A stretch of 64,000 nt of DNA from Rhyzopertha dominica (lineage: Eukaryota; Arthropoda; Insecta; Coleoptera; Bostrichidae), in NCBI GenBank assembly GCA_025024175.1, contig QCXZ01000064.1, positions 13,516,001 through 13,580,000 of the forward strand. Reading direction: 5' to 3'. How positions within the stretch are numbered: the first letter of the stretch is position 1; every line of letters starts with the position of its first letter. Below, piece after piece: positions 32,720 through 46,289 of the stretch. The notes beneath the pieces are model-generated. The model ran no database searches. It was not told where the DNA came from and worked only from the letters and a program-made list of their open reading frames with translations. The position numbers and the translations under genes are program-made.

Positions 32720-35700
32720 TGGATGATGTTACATTCCTAAGCTCCGACTTCTTTTCTGATGCGATCTATAAGGACCAATGATGTGTTGCCTAGAGATGCC
32801 TGCATTGCAAAAAGCTGAGCGATATATAATTTACTTCTACTAGTTCAAACTTTAAAATCGATTTCAAAATGACCCTAGAAAAATTTTATTTATTCTAATT
32901 ATTAAGAGCCCCTAAAAGGAGCAACGGATTCGTACTTGCATGAAATGTCGGTTGCAAAACTACTGAAACAGTCAGTAACATTTCAATTTCTCTCTCAATA
33001 AGTTAATTGTAGCGTTATTTCTAAAAAAAATGTACGCTAATTATCTGGTGAGCAATTACTGCCTAGTACACATAAATTGAGCAATATTTAGCTTGTCTAT
33101 AATACTATTTTAGCCCGCTGATCATTTGCAGACGTTATTTTAATTTTGCAACCGACTGTACATCATCTTGAAAATAAAACTTAAAAATAAGTTAATATCG
33201 GATTAATAAATTTCAATTTAATTATGTTGGTTAGTAATGGTTAGCACGGTTTATTGGATGTTGAAACTGTCGTAGTAGTAAATTTAATGTAGAAGTAGAA
33301 ACATGCTAATTTTTTGCTTGTTTTAGTGGTGGTTGTATCTAAGAACCACTACCACTATGGGCTTACTCGTCTTAATACTTAATCTTTTAGGCATGAACCT
33401 AACGAATTGTCTAGTAAACACTGCTTCATAGTAAGCAAACTGCTTTGTATCTGAAAGAGCCAATATAAACTTGAAATTCTGTCATGTTGGTGTTCCGTCT
33501 GTATACAGCCTCTCTGTTTCACAACAAACACCATTTGTCCTTATTCCTCCCTATAATCGCATTATAAGCTTAACGCATTCAACCTTGCTTAAGTAGAGAA
33601 GTCCAAAACTAATTGCCAATTCCTTGATCCTTGTTACAAGAACAAATATATTCAATCACGATTCCATTATAGGTATACTCTTCATATTAAGGAATAAATG
33701 GGAAGTAGTTCTCGTAAAGGCTGTTGGATGGCTTTTTCACCTCAGTATTTTGCTAAAATATCGTCACCGAAATCTAACCTACAAGTTCGAGTATAACCTA
33801 ATCTTTAGATCTAAGCCATGCTTTCCACTGAACCTGAAATGTTCCATCCAGACTTGGACCTTTTTCACCCTGGAGATGCAAACAAATGATTCCTGTCGAT
33901 CAAATTTACATATTCAATTAACCAGCAATACCAGTGTGAAATTAACTACAATAATAAATTTCTAAATATAAATACATGAGCAGCCAGTCTGTAAATTAAA
34001 GAAAAACAACCTTGTAGCAAAGAAATTGGGGGAGTTTAAAGTAGACCTTGTGCGTTTGAAAACAATCCTTTGACAAAGTAATTTTATTAGGTCCTGTCCA
34101 AAGCAAACGTTCAAATTCGTTAGCCCGATGAGGCTCATACTTTGAAGCGGTAAACCCGGAAAATTTCAGGCGCACCCGCAGCGAAATCCATTTCGCTTAA
34201 TTCGATGCGCAATCAAAAACCCGTACTTTATTGTTCGCATTAATCAAACAACCAACCTAAAACTCGTTACAGATAAAAAAAACATGAATCACAGGAGATT
34301 CGTTAGCGAAATAAACGAATGTTCGATCTTCATGTTTGCGTTTCGCAGTAACGAAAGGGGGTATTGTTTTTCAGTTCTTAATCGCCATTATAAAGGCACC
34401 AATCAATGCGTGCTCTTTGTATCATGCCAAACTTTTGACAAATTTATCCACTCTTCATTGCTTACTACAATATCAAATCAGCAATAACATTTAATTTGTA
34501 GTGAAAGAACATATGTTGTTTACATACTCTTGTTTGAGTTCTAGCTAGACAGCGGTAGCTCTATTAGGATAATGATATTCAACAAATTTTAGCTAGTCTA
34601 ATTCACTGAGCAAAAATTTACAATTTAATCCAATAATTACAATTACATACAAACATTTATTACTTGCAGCAAGACTACCTATAATGTTTTGGTATACCAA
34701 ACTTAATCTTGTAAGTCTTTAAAATAAAATCTCAATAATCACTCAAATTCAATTTTTTCTTAATTTTGTACAATATTTGTTGATAGCAAATATGTATATA
34801 TTCTAATTAAGTTTTGTGTATGGGATTTTTTTAATTAATTTTGTTATGTCTTATTAATTTAGTACATCTCCAATATTTGTGTTTTGCTGTTCCTAAAATT
34901 CTTACACTATCCCAAATTATGTTGTGGTTATTGTTTAATGCCTGGAATAATAGGCAACATGTTTAATTTTCATAAACTTGTTTTGCACCTGAAATTTTGA
35001 ACAGCATTGACTATATTATCTAGGAAACGTTAGAAATTCTTTGGTCGTTCGTTACAAGCTGTACCTTTAAAAGGCCCACGATACAATGGTATTAAGAACT
35101 GATGACAAACTGAGGAATAAGGTTTACTATTGTAATATCTAGGCGGTTCCCAGTAAATACGTAAAAGAATCGTAACGTTCCTTTGTAGCAAAAAGTATAC
35201 TCTCGCAATTTTTTTGTAAATATATACATTTCAATATAAATAGTAAACCAGATAACAGACCTTTAAAACCTAGAGGAAGTAGACCCTTCCGTTTCGTAGT
35301 TTCTAGAAAGGCTGCGGCCATTATAGACTATAATTATTTTGTGTGCTGGGGTATGTATCTTTGGAAATTATAGGTTAGCGCACGAGTTTCTTAGATTTAT
35401 TCTCACTGGTTAGTTATAATTGGTTTATTCGTCCTCTCTGTTTCTTCGTATAAATTAGATGGATACAGGTGACAGCTTGGTAGGTTTTTACTGCGGTTTT
35501 GGCCTACCAATGAGTTGATAAGAAAATTAATAAAGAGCTGAATTTCCCAGTTAAGGGATGTTGTTATAACGGGCTTGTCAATCCTACATTTATGGAATAT
35601 ACAAGCTATCCAGGTCGAATACTAAACGGCTTTGGTTAGTTTTGAATAGACTTTTGATATTTGATAATCGATATGTAAAATCACTGAAGACAAGTTAGCT

Positions 35701-36229
35701 TAGCGCCTAAATGTATATGGCGGGGGAACCTCCAAATAAGTCAGGTAAAGAAACCAGTGAAGTAACATATTTTAACGAACGCTGAGTTAGTTAATATTTA
35801 GAAAAATCCTTTAAAGTTGGGCTGAAAGTGTAGATTGTCTTATTTGTTTCATTTAATACACATACATTTCTAGTCAGTCCACGTTATTAAGTTAAAGTCA
35901 ATTTTGGTCCCAAACGATAATTCTGTAAAAGAACTTCTTCCCAATAAGCAAATTCTAAAAAGTTAGTAATAATTATTAATAATAATAATAGTAATAATAA
36001 TAGTAACAATATTATATTAAACCTTTTACTGAAGATTAGTCAGATACTTTTATACAGTTATTTCATTGTTAGATTAGTTTAAATTGCTCTTAACTATTTT
36101 CTCGTTGAATTAGTAAGCAGGCCCTAGTAACTTGTCGGCCAACCATAGTAATACGAAAAAAGGATCTTATGGCATCTACAAATTGAAGTTCTAAGGTTAT
36201 AAGTTCTCCTCGCTGTCTACTTTTTGTTC
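32720..36229. other. Unassigned stretch
   Basis: No gene recognised. A simple AAT/AATAGT repeat lies at about 35,965-36,010. The part from 34,060 to 34,265 has balanced composition and closely packed TAAT, ATTA and CGCACCCGC words, and is flagged as possible constrained non-coding DNA. Confidence 0.35.
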
Positions 36230-36620
36230 TGTATAAGTAAGCATGATAGAGCTGCCACGCTGTTTATAGTGGAAGAAAAATCGGCGAACCATGAAGTGCA
36301 ACCAGGAAAATAATCTCGGTTGAGGTTGTAAGGGCGCTTGGTGTTTTCCATTTGCATTAAAATTTCTATGGAAACTTCTTTCCACACTGTACGAACAAGC
36401 TGGACCCAATCGTGATAATGTTATATTGGAAATTTACATTTTTGATTATGTTATTGTGATCTGTGTCACATTCCTTGTGTGTGTGTCCGGCTAAGAAATA
36501 TTTGTGATCAATAATTTTCAAAGTTGGAGGGTCCTGCAGAGCTACTATACACATCGCTGCAATATAGCTATTCTTATTCTGGCCCCAACATGTATCTAAA
36601 TACATAGTTACAATGTACAC
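36230..36620 (-). pseudogene. DUF7869-like domain fragment
   Basis: The frame reads YLDTCWGQNKNSYIAAMCIV, then TLKIIDHKYFLAGHTHKECDTDHNNII. This is the core of the DUF7869-type domain found in many repeat-associated insect proteins (SDxCxGQNKN ... IDHKFLxxGHTxxECDxxH). In the next frame HDWVQLVRTVWKE and later NRDYFPG continue the similarity (P-x-DW-x-xLIR). The first acidic residue, the GQNKN block and the GHT/D/H block are kept, but the frame breaks and the N-terminal half is absent, so it is a dead copy. The domain's biochemical role is not known to me. Confidence 0.6.
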
Positions 36621-39600
36621 GTGAACATTTAGTTTAAGTTATTAACTAAATATTTATACAGAAAGGAACCAATACCTTTTCACCTCTCTTACCAACTCCT
36701 TCGTGCCACGTATGTATAGCAATTTGCTTGTCCCGAATCACAGTTATGTACAGTAAAATTGAATGTCCATACCTGTCTCTTGTAGTGCCAGAGAATTTTG
36801 TACATGAGGTGTTGAAAAGCACTGTTGCCTGTTGGAATTTTCTTTTTCCCTTTAACTGTCAATTTTGCTTGATTTTCGTTTCCTGGTCATACCAACCTGG
36901 TTGCCGCGCGCTTCAGTTGCAGATTTTCTTTATCCCTTTTCAGTTGGTTACATGTTTGAGTCATAATAACTGTTTCGTCAACTCCCGAACCAATTTAAAA
37001 AAAAAACTTATTATTGTTATTATCGTTATTCGATAAGGTCATTATGGCTACTGAGTTACTTAGAAATAAGTACCTACCTACCCATTCAGTACATACATAC
37101 ATACATACATACAACGCGGGCAGCGTTGATTTCTGAATTCTCTGTGCCGCCTTTTTGTAACTGCTGCCAAGCTACAATATGCACGGCGATAGTAGTTGAA
37201 GGTTGCAGATCAATGTTACAGCAGCACACCACAATTCCGAAATGTGAGCTTACTGCAATTCTAAAGTTAATTATCCAAAAAGCACTAACCACGACTGAGA
37301 AATCGTTTTCCAGCTGTTTTATTTTTCTTCCTGGCTCTAATTTCTTCTAATATCGTGATTTTTTTTGTTTCATCTTTTCGAAATGACAATATTTCTTCAA
37401 ATGTTTTCAGGAGAGTTCAATTTCTATCTAAATGCAGTTCTCTAGTGTTTACCAACCATTAATTTGCCTCTTACTAACTCCTCTTCAAAATCAAGCTAAG
37501 AATATCCAATGGAACGCAACCCCGGAAGCTTTCAACAATAACATAAAAAACACTGATCACCGAACATAGTAAAAAAATAAATATAATCGTCAGATTATTG
37601 TTTGGTTATTTTTTGAGAAAATATTTCTAGTTAAAGATAAGTCTTGGGTTCAACACAATAAAAACCGCTTTACTGACCATAATTAAGGCGCTGCTGGCAA
37701 GCGAAATCAAAACCATTTAATTTTCTTACACAATCAACTTTTACAACAAGTAATTAACTTAGGTGATGCATTACCTTCACCCGTTTAACGTCTCGTAAAT
37801 TTCGCTGTTTACTGCTGCTCTCCCCCATAAATAGATTTAGCAATAAATTCGGAGTGTTGGCGTTTAATAGAGCTCGACCGTCTCGAACGCTTTTTAAACG
37901 TAATTTTTTAAATCAGGGGGCTTGTAAGAAAACGTTCGGTGTGGTGCCGTCGTTTCCATTCAGGTTCTCGGAGTACCACCAAACCGATTTAAGCCTCACT
38001 AAAATTTTAATTGAAACGTATGGATTTGCAGAGGCTGGCTCTTGCGCCCCGGCAGTCAATAATCCACGTTCACTGAACAACAGTGTCCAATTACAGGTTC
38101 CAAACGAGGAGGGATTCAGCATTAATTTTTTGATAGAGCTGAAGTTTACTCTTCCATTGATATGAACCGGATCGCGCCCTCTCTTTTCAAATGCTTTTAA
38201 ATAGTTTGTGAGCTGCAGAATACCAAATCGATTCTATACAGGAAAATCTCATTTCAAATCTCTTACGGCAGTTGCTAGTTAATAAAGGAGCACGTGGCAT
38301 TCGACATATTTTTCCACTAATCTGTGATTTGTTATGTATGTTATGCGTTGAAAAAACATCTTCTAAAATGTGCAATAGTGACACTAACTAAGTATTAAAT
38401 TTGACTGACATGTGTTTGTCCAACACTTAGTATCCGTTTGAAATGGGTTAGCAGAAACCCACTTACCTCATGGTTGAATGATAAAAAATATTGACGAAAG
38501 TAAGAGGAATAAACAATATACAAGCTAAAATATTTGATATTCCCGCATTTACGATAATTTTTAGGCTTTTTCCGTTTTTAAATATTGGAATATTGATTTT
38601 ATAATTTCATTATAAAAAAACGGGATAACCAACCGCATAGCGGATTCAACCGCAGCATTAAAAGATCTCACGCAAGCAATAATTAGTGTCCCAGCAGATC
38701 AGTTCATTTTTTTCATCTTTTGGGATACGTGTTTCTGGGTGAAAAGAATGTATTTGTTAAATATGTAACAACTGTCGCACCTGTCACTACTAACAACACA
38801 GGCGTTTACGTTTCAACATAACAGTAAAGAGACATTCACATATTTCGACGCTGTAAATAAGATTGCGACATGAAACAAATACATGTGGAACTTTTCCAAG
38901 GAGCATGTGGATGTAGGTGCCAAGCACATCATTCAGCAAGAACAAGTAAGTAACTGCAGTACTCTGATAAAGCGAGCATAATATTTTGGCCACTAAAACT
39001 TACGCTTTTAGCCTTCCACATGCATATTACTCTTATTTCGAAATTGTTATAAGACGAAATATCCACAAATATACATTTCACTATATGTCGGTTGGATGAA
39101 TATTTGCTATTGCAAAGCTATAAAGGCGAATGCAGAATTCTTTCTCGAGTTAACACAAATGTGTTTTATCCAATGGACTAAACGTCTGTCGTATTATGGT
39201 TTTGCTCATCATACCTCACTTACTGATAGTTCCAGAGGTATAATATTCCATATTAAGTGCCACTAAAGCAGTTGCATACGGAATAGCGATCTACCTATAT
39301 TATTCGATAAGCAGCAGTTAGAGAAACGAGAATAATTATAAATAATATTGCTTTCCTAAGGAAAATCAGTAGTTATTATTGTACAATTTTCAGGTGGCTA
39401 AAATTTATAGTTTTATATATTAAACGTTTTTGATGTGATTACCTGAAACATCAAAGAGTTCCCTTGCTCGGCTTTCTTCTATTCATTATCTCTCAACGCT
39501 ATATTAAAGGGTAGAGTGATACATCTCCGGCAAACTTCATTCAAGTATTTACTGCGTACTCCCACATAAGCATGTAGATTGTACACCCCGTCGCGCCATG

Positions 39601-42600
39601 ATACTCCAGCTTTATTCAGGCCCCTTGCAACCATAAAAGATAAGATGGATTTAGCCTTTCAATGGCTGCAGGCACAAGAATGATTATTCACCAGAGACGC
39701 AAAGGACAGGAACTGCAAGTTTCAATTTCGTCAGATGAACGACGCGTTATATAAAGAGATCTGCAGCTAAAATCAATCCTGCAACTGACACGCGCTAGAG
39801 AAAACCGATTGTTTCAAGGTTTGTGCTCCGGCCATAGCTTTCCACTACATTAGTGAGGGTATTATTTTATGCAAACGGTTAGCTTTTCTTGACTCGCGCA
39901 GGATAATGTATTCAGGATTATGAAACAACAGCTATAGATTGATTTTCCTTATTCGTTTTTTTTTCCTGTGCTGAAGGAAAATGCTGCGTGGATTAAAACA
40001 TTTTCTCCGTCTTCTTTCACTTTATCAGCACATCAAAGGCTACATCAGAAGGCTCATAACGAAATTAGGTCCTGGCAGTTCCTTATAATAATAATATTTA
40101 CTTATCCGACGTAAAGCCCAGTACCCCATGATAAGTTGAAAATACTTGTTTCATTATCGCAGTCTTTGAAGAATGAACGAGATGTCCTAAGATGTAAAAA
40201 ACATTTTCTGTGGATCGAGCTTATTTTAAGCACACCACATAATCTACATTATATTATGTTACAGTCATTCATCTGAAGTAGTGAATTCCGTTACATTATT
40301 TTACACATTATGTTCGTTTCCTTAGTATATTTTTGCTCTGAAATTAAATCGTCCTCTTACTTTCACGTCCTCTTTTAGTAAATGAGTTTATTTATTATTA
40401 TATGAGTTTCTTTCTTTTTCTAAACCATATATTTCTACCACAGCAAGAATTCTTTGCAATGTAGGCTTAACCGATAAATCATATCCGTTGTAATACATCA
40501 ATAATATTAAATAAGAACGTTTATGTAATGATAGCTAGAAAGCAACAAACAATAATGTGCCAAGTTCAAATGATAATAAACAACAAACAGTACCGATATA
40601 TCATTTTCGAAAATCTCATATCCATGTTTTGAAGCTACCACCTTCCAACTTTTGTCGAAGGTATAAACAATCGTCGCTTACTGATGATAAAATTATCTCA
40701 ATCTGAACGACGAAAAATTAAGTTACTCAAGTGTCGAAAACGTAAACAATGACTCAAAAATAATTAACTGGTATCAAAATCTCTGTTAAAATGTTGCTTT
40801 AGTGCCTAAATAAACAAAACAATTCTTATCATGTTTATTAAACTTATATGCACCAACATTACTACAGCACCAACTAGGTTACCATTTCATTTGCTTCTTC
40901 AATGAGCTCTAGCTCTGACTCTTCGTCAGCATTTTCACTTCTTATTGTGAAATATTTCATATTTAACACAGTGTTTACTTTGCCGGCTGGCGAGGAACAG
41001 TCAATCAAGAGAATTATATTAACAGACTACACACAAGCATTTATAACCACACAAACATAACCTAAGTTTTTAATTATAACCACCATTGTTAGCATAAAAT
41101 GGATGACATTTGTAGTCACCTGACGTGCTTTTCCACTTAAATTCTCACGTCGAATTATTTAAGAAAAATCCATTTNGATATAAACAGATACGCTATTGAT
41201 GAGTTGTACGTTCAATGGGAAGGCACATCTATATTTGTATTGATTATTTTATTATTATTTTTATCTTGTAGGTAAAGTTAGCAATATGCCCTCCAAGTAA
41301 CCTAGGTAACTTTCGTACGCTTACAATTAATCCTTTTGAAGACCAACAGCAGTTTATCATAATTAAAAGAACGTTTGGTCTAGATATACTATAATACTGT
41401 AACAATATGGCTAATCCGTAATGAGCAAAATTAATGATGACCGGTAACGAGCAATATATATTGGGTATGAAAATCTAATTTTTAAACAGGTAATACACAA
41501 CAAACGATGTTTTACTGCATTAAGTGCTAAACGAACATAACAGAGATACATCTAGCCACGATAGAATGCTTCATGAAAGTTTCTTAACTGCTTTTGTGTC
41601 CCAAATCCTAGGAGGTGGGAAACAGGGAGAGCGCGGTAGGCCGAGTGGGAAAAGTTAGTATACCATGAGCAAGTCAACAAATTTTATGCCTAAAAATCCT
41701 ATTGATTCCAACGAAATTTGAGCTTTTAATGGAACCACCCCACCATGAAAAATCCCGGAGAAACGTCTTTTACCAACAAATGCCACGTCAACCGTTTAAG
41801 AACCTTATAGATGCGAATTCCATTCACATTACGCTTTTTAGCTTCGATCATTAATATTTTATGACTGCCCCTCTCTCTCTCTCTCATCTCCACTCCTCGT
41901 ATTATTTGACGACACGCACCTTACCCCGTGAAGCCTCAGATGCAAATGACGCGTTTGTTTCAAGTGATAAGCGCGTTTGAACTTAAAAAATCCGTGCCTT
42001 CCTTAATATATTCATAAGTTTTATACTGGGATTCAATTTTCTTTGTACGAACTTTTTATACAACATTAAAAATGTAACCGTTCCGACCGTCCCTCGCTTT
42101 AATAAAACTTTTATCCTCTAAACCGCGGCAACTTATTTTTTATTTCTTTTTCAAACCCGGTGTACCCCGCACACGCAAGCGGACGAGGCAAATTTAAATG
42201 TGTAGGCAGAACAAGAAATCTCTTTTTATGAAGGGATTAAGAACTTGACTTGGAGGAGAGTCTTCAAAAATATGCGCGTCTTGTGCTATAATGCACAGTT
42301 AAAGTGTGGCTCGTTCTGAAATTTAATTACCTACCTCATTTAGTCCTTTCATACTAGATACAAAATGACTAAATGTAAAGGTTGTCGTTTTAGCAGCATG
42401 TTCAACGGAAGAGGACTTTGACATCAAAAGAACTCGTATTGATGGTTTCACAAGAATTTTCAAGTTACCAGAATCATGAGCACGCATATACCTTAAACAT
42501 CAATTAGTTTAATACCATTGGTTTGGCACTCACTGAGCATTGGTGTATATTTATTATTATGATTTATAAAAAGCCAACTTATTTACAGAAAAGAACGACC

Positions 42601-42670
42601 AAATTCGCCAGGAACTATAGATTCGTTTTTTTCTTGGGGACGTCCTAAGATTATTTAATAGGCCTTATAT
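36621..42670. other. Unassigned 6-kb stretch
   Basis: No gene was recognised. A (CATA)n microsatellite is at 37,090-37,113, and a CT run at 41,870-41,885. A 103-codon plus frame at 37,854-38,165 overlaps a minus-strand frame of similar quality; neither has a known domain. 37,660-37,830 and 41,620-42,220 have ordered mixed composition with homeodomain-like and octamer-like words. A single N is near 41,176. Confidence 0.35.
37090..37113. repeat. (CATA)n microsatellite
   Basis: Six near-perfect TACA/CATA repeats, preceded by TACCTACC. Confidence 0.9.
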
Positions 42671-43690
42671 AGCGGGTGTTTAAATGAAAATGAAACACTC
42701 TTAATAATTCCTTGTCAGAGACAAATTTCAAATAAAACCCTGATACAGGTCATAAAATTTTGGAGGGCCCTTCATAGTCCTTTTTGAAAATGCGTAAGAA
42801 AAGCTATCAATTTTTTTAAATCAAGTTTTTATCAGGAAATGTTGAAACACTTTCATCAACACGAAAATTTTCCATTGTATTAATCACTTTTATCGTGTTT
42901 TACCTTCCTGACCTACGATATAAATTAAATCGTTTTCCAGGTTGAATTTTGTGATTGGTTACTACCTAATGTTGTAACTTACGAATCAAAGATGGTGCTT
43001 ATCATCCAAGAACATGTGGAAATTGTGAGTTAATTTTACAAAAATAATCACCGTGCTGCTGCTTGCGCCTTTCAGTGAATTGCATCCAGATACACCTACA
43101 CAAATACGTCTTATGAGAAAATTAGGAAGACTGGATCGGTCTAAATCAACAATATAAACCTGTCCAAGTTGTTACTGTTGATGCTATCTATGTTGCCGTT
43201 TTAGATCATGTTGTTCTGACGGAAAATATGGAAGCTGTTCGAATTGTATCGTAAATTTCTGTAGTTATCATGTCATCGACCTTTGCAATTATCCAAAATA
43301 AAAATAATCTTTTCAACATTCACTGGCGCATGAATTAAGTGCAGACGGTTTTTATAGACAGCTTCAATTCCTCGTGAAAACTTAACGGAACATATCAAAA
43401 ACAATCCATGTTTCCCTTACCATAAATACTTGCTTCTCAGACGAGGTTGCATTTTTTCTCAAATGGCCATATTAATGGGCATAAATACAGATACTGGAGC
43501 GATGTTAATCGTCACTGGATGCGGGAAGTGCACAATCGGAGACAAAAAAATAATGTGAACTAGTTTCCAGTTTCAGTTTCAGTTGCTCATGCTAGGCAAT
43601 TCCAGGGGCATTGGATCGGACATAGAGGACCTAGCGAGGTATCCACGTCTGACATCCATACACTCTTTCAAAGGTTTTGAAACGTAAAGA
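42671..43690 (+). pseudogene. Decayed mariner (DUF4817-type) transposase
   Basis: An ATG at 42,992 begins MVLIIQEHVEIV, matching the start of insect DUF4817 transposases (MVLTxxEKVEIV). After a stop comes NHRAAACAF, then SELHPDTPTQ, matching the FNxxHPxRP block of the helix-turn-helix region. At about 43,440-43,560 it reads FSDEVAF, then GHKYRYWSDVNRHWMRE, which is the FTDEAxF...NRYWSxxNPxWMRE segment holding a catalytic Asp. At about 43,590-43,670 it reads AHARQFQGHWIGHRGPSEVS, matching the FPGRWIGRRGPxEWPxRSPDLTPLDF approach to the last Asp. Much of the middle is deleted and frames shift often. A possible left terminal repeat, GCGGGTGTTTAAATGAAAAT, starts at 42,672 after TATA. No right end was found. 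Confidence 0.7.
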
Positions 43691-45457
43691 AATGTATTTG
43701 AGTGCAAGAATTTCAGTCGCTACTCTTAACGTTTGTATGGAGTTTAATGAGAGCAATTCTGAACACTTAATCAAATAATGAAACAATCTGCTTTGATAAA
43801 GATATAAACTTTCGAATAATGAATTATCTTTTTTCCTTCACATTTTCAAAAAGAAGTTTCAAATGTACTCAAATGAGGTATTAACTGTTTTGATTAAAAA
43901 ATAAACTATGATAGTTATCAGGAGTAGAGGGTTATTCTGACAACTTTGAGTGTTACATCACAGGGTGTATTCCTTCGAAATAGGATCGACCTATTGAACT
44001 GTTCCCTGTAGACATTAAATCTGTATGTGGGCACTCAGCAAACTCTTATTAATAAATTTTGATAAAAAGCACATTATAACCGTCCTTCCAACATTCCAAT
44101 AGACAAACAGAAAATATTATTCCTAAAGAGACGAAAAATTGATAACCGGCAATCGATTCCGCTGTCACAACTGTCGTAAATACGAGTAGCAATGCGAGGA
44201 GCACAGTCATCGCCTAGGAATATAAACAGCGAAATTATCGAATGTATGGCACTATGCCAATTCTCAGGGAAATAGATTAGATTACGATCACAACCCGTGA
44301 GTGACATTCACAGCGTTCAGTAACCGCAGCTTGACATTCATCGGACGCCTATATAGGCAAATCATTCCAAATGCTCGGTAATTTCCAGTTTTGTATTAGG
44401 AAGGAAACGCCTAAATCAGAAAATTTGGAAATGCTAAAGAGGGAATAACGATGGCCTGCGGATCTTAAGCCAGGTACCCAGTTCAGGTAACAATACAACT
44501 TGATAACAAACTTCTTTAAAAAATACTTTACGAACAACAACTAAGGATGTGAATATATGTTTAGGTTTTTCAAAACAAAGTGATACTTGCGCCCGAAACT
44601 GTGCTTACTTATAATGTTACATCAATACTTTGAAGCAATTAACCCCATTGGCGCGCTGGTTTCAGCCAGATGTCATCTTAATGTTTTAAATACTAAGGCT
44701 GCAAAAATATAGCGACATGTTTAAGAATTAAATGTATTTCTAAAAATATCAACATATCCAACATCGTAGAATATCGATCGCTATCGAATGGCTTTATTTA
44801 TAGACAATTTCATAAAAATTATCGATAAATAATTATATTTAACAATTAATTTTAGTTGTCGTCATTTAAGTTTTTTTGCAAATTATTTGTCTCCCACTGC
44901 CTTTATAGTAGATAATAAAAGCGACAATCAACCTTCACTCCTACTCGATATCATCAGCTAGGTAGGTGTATTAAATATAAAATAATGAAACACACCAGAA
45001 GGTATGGATTGGCATCGATAATTACCGTTAGTGTTCAATAATTATCAGGAGTTTGTGGTTATTGACATATAGATGTATCTGTTTTATATATAATTTTTTG
45101 TTATCGATTATCGGTGACTAATTTTGCAGTCATGGCGCGTCCCTATGCAAAAGACAGTCTTTTAAATTATTGTAGTTATAATACAACAGATCAAATTTTT
45201 TATAAAAGGTTGACTTTATATGAAGAGTAAACAAATATTAATTTGGCAAGCATAACTAGTCGCATATTTTTTGTATTACATGTAAAATATTGCAAATAAG
45301 ATATTTAATGGAGAAAAAAATCATTCGATAGGCTGCTGGTAGTGCTACTACTACTTAAAATGATAGATATCTGATTTACAACAATATGTGGAAAAAACTC
45401 AAAGGATATGTTTTTGATTTAAAATAGTTGATCACTTATTTATAAAACGGTTGACTG
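43691..45457. other. Unassigned stretch
   Basis: AT-rich, no recognised domain. At 44,049-44,213 the minus strand carries a 54-codon hydrophobic frame directly after a splice-acceptor-like TTTATATTCCTAG; see findings. The rest shows nothing assignable. Confidence 0.35.
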
Positions 45458-45582
45458 CTATACTGTCTGCACCACAACCAATTGCATATCTATTTCGCTA
45501 TCATTATAGCTCATCAATGCGGTTTACGTCTGGTGCAGCACCGTATAGAACTGGTTTTGCCTATAAACAAAAGGCTTGGTGG

Positions 45583-45617
45583 TATTATTATTATTATTAT
45601 TATTACTACTATTATTG
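45583..45617. repeat. (ATT)n microsatellite
   Basis: A run of TATTATT repeats with ACT interruptions, inside the large fold-back element. Confidence 0.85.
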
Positions 45618-46036
45618 AATATTATTGAATAGGATCTGTTAAAAATAGTGTATATAATGAAATTTTTATAACAATGTGGACGTCTTTATGATGCGGTTTA
45701 TTCAATTCTATGTATAGATTGTTATTTAGAACGGTATAAATTGCAGTATTTTTTATTTCATTACCCACTGAACGATAATGAGAATTACACAGCTTTAGCA
45801 GTAAAATAGGTATTTTTTATAGTTTCTGTAAGTGGTTGTCACCTTGCAATTCGTTACCCCATTTTTGACGATGTCGAAGTTTGGTGCTCTCTATATATAC
45901 CTATATATATATTTGAAAATAGTACAAAAAGCTCTACCAATTAGGTAGCTTGGAAACAAGCTGATTGAACGTATGTGCTTTGTCTCACTTGACTCTGACG
46001 ATCGTTTTGACCTGACGGTGACAATCCATTCAATTA

Positions 46037-46289
46037 AAGTAAGAATTTAGGATGGCAATGCCATCTGTCAGCATTCCTAAAGGAAATGACCTGTAGCCTG
46101 ACAAATTGGCATGCAACTGCATACTTCAATTGGACAGCAGGCCCCCACGGCACTTTTTGCTAACAGGCAAATTGTTAGGCTACAGGTCACTTCCTTTAGG
46201 AAGTAGTACCCGTTAAGGCAGCTAGGTGGCTTTGTCATCATGTCAGTGTAATGATGACAGATGGCATTGCCATCCGAAATTCTTACTTT
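46037..46289. mobile_element. Nested 253-bp hairpin MITE
   Basis: The terminal arms at 46,037-46,070 (AAGTAAGAATTTAGGATGG, then CAATGCCATCTGTCA) and 46,255-46,289 are almost perfect inverse copies. An inner pair at about 46,075-46,104 and 46,169-46,202 (CCTAAAGGAAATGACCTGTA and its complement) extends the fold. Each arm contains the 15-bp palindrome GATGGCAATGCCATC. An 80-codon frame on the minus strand is a by-product of the palindrome. It appears inserted in the larger fold-back element. Confidence 0.75.

Noticed and set aside
37854..38165. 103-codon plus-strand frame and overlapping minus-strand frame
   Set aside because: Both strands are equally open, with no domain; probably a chance effect of local GC balance.
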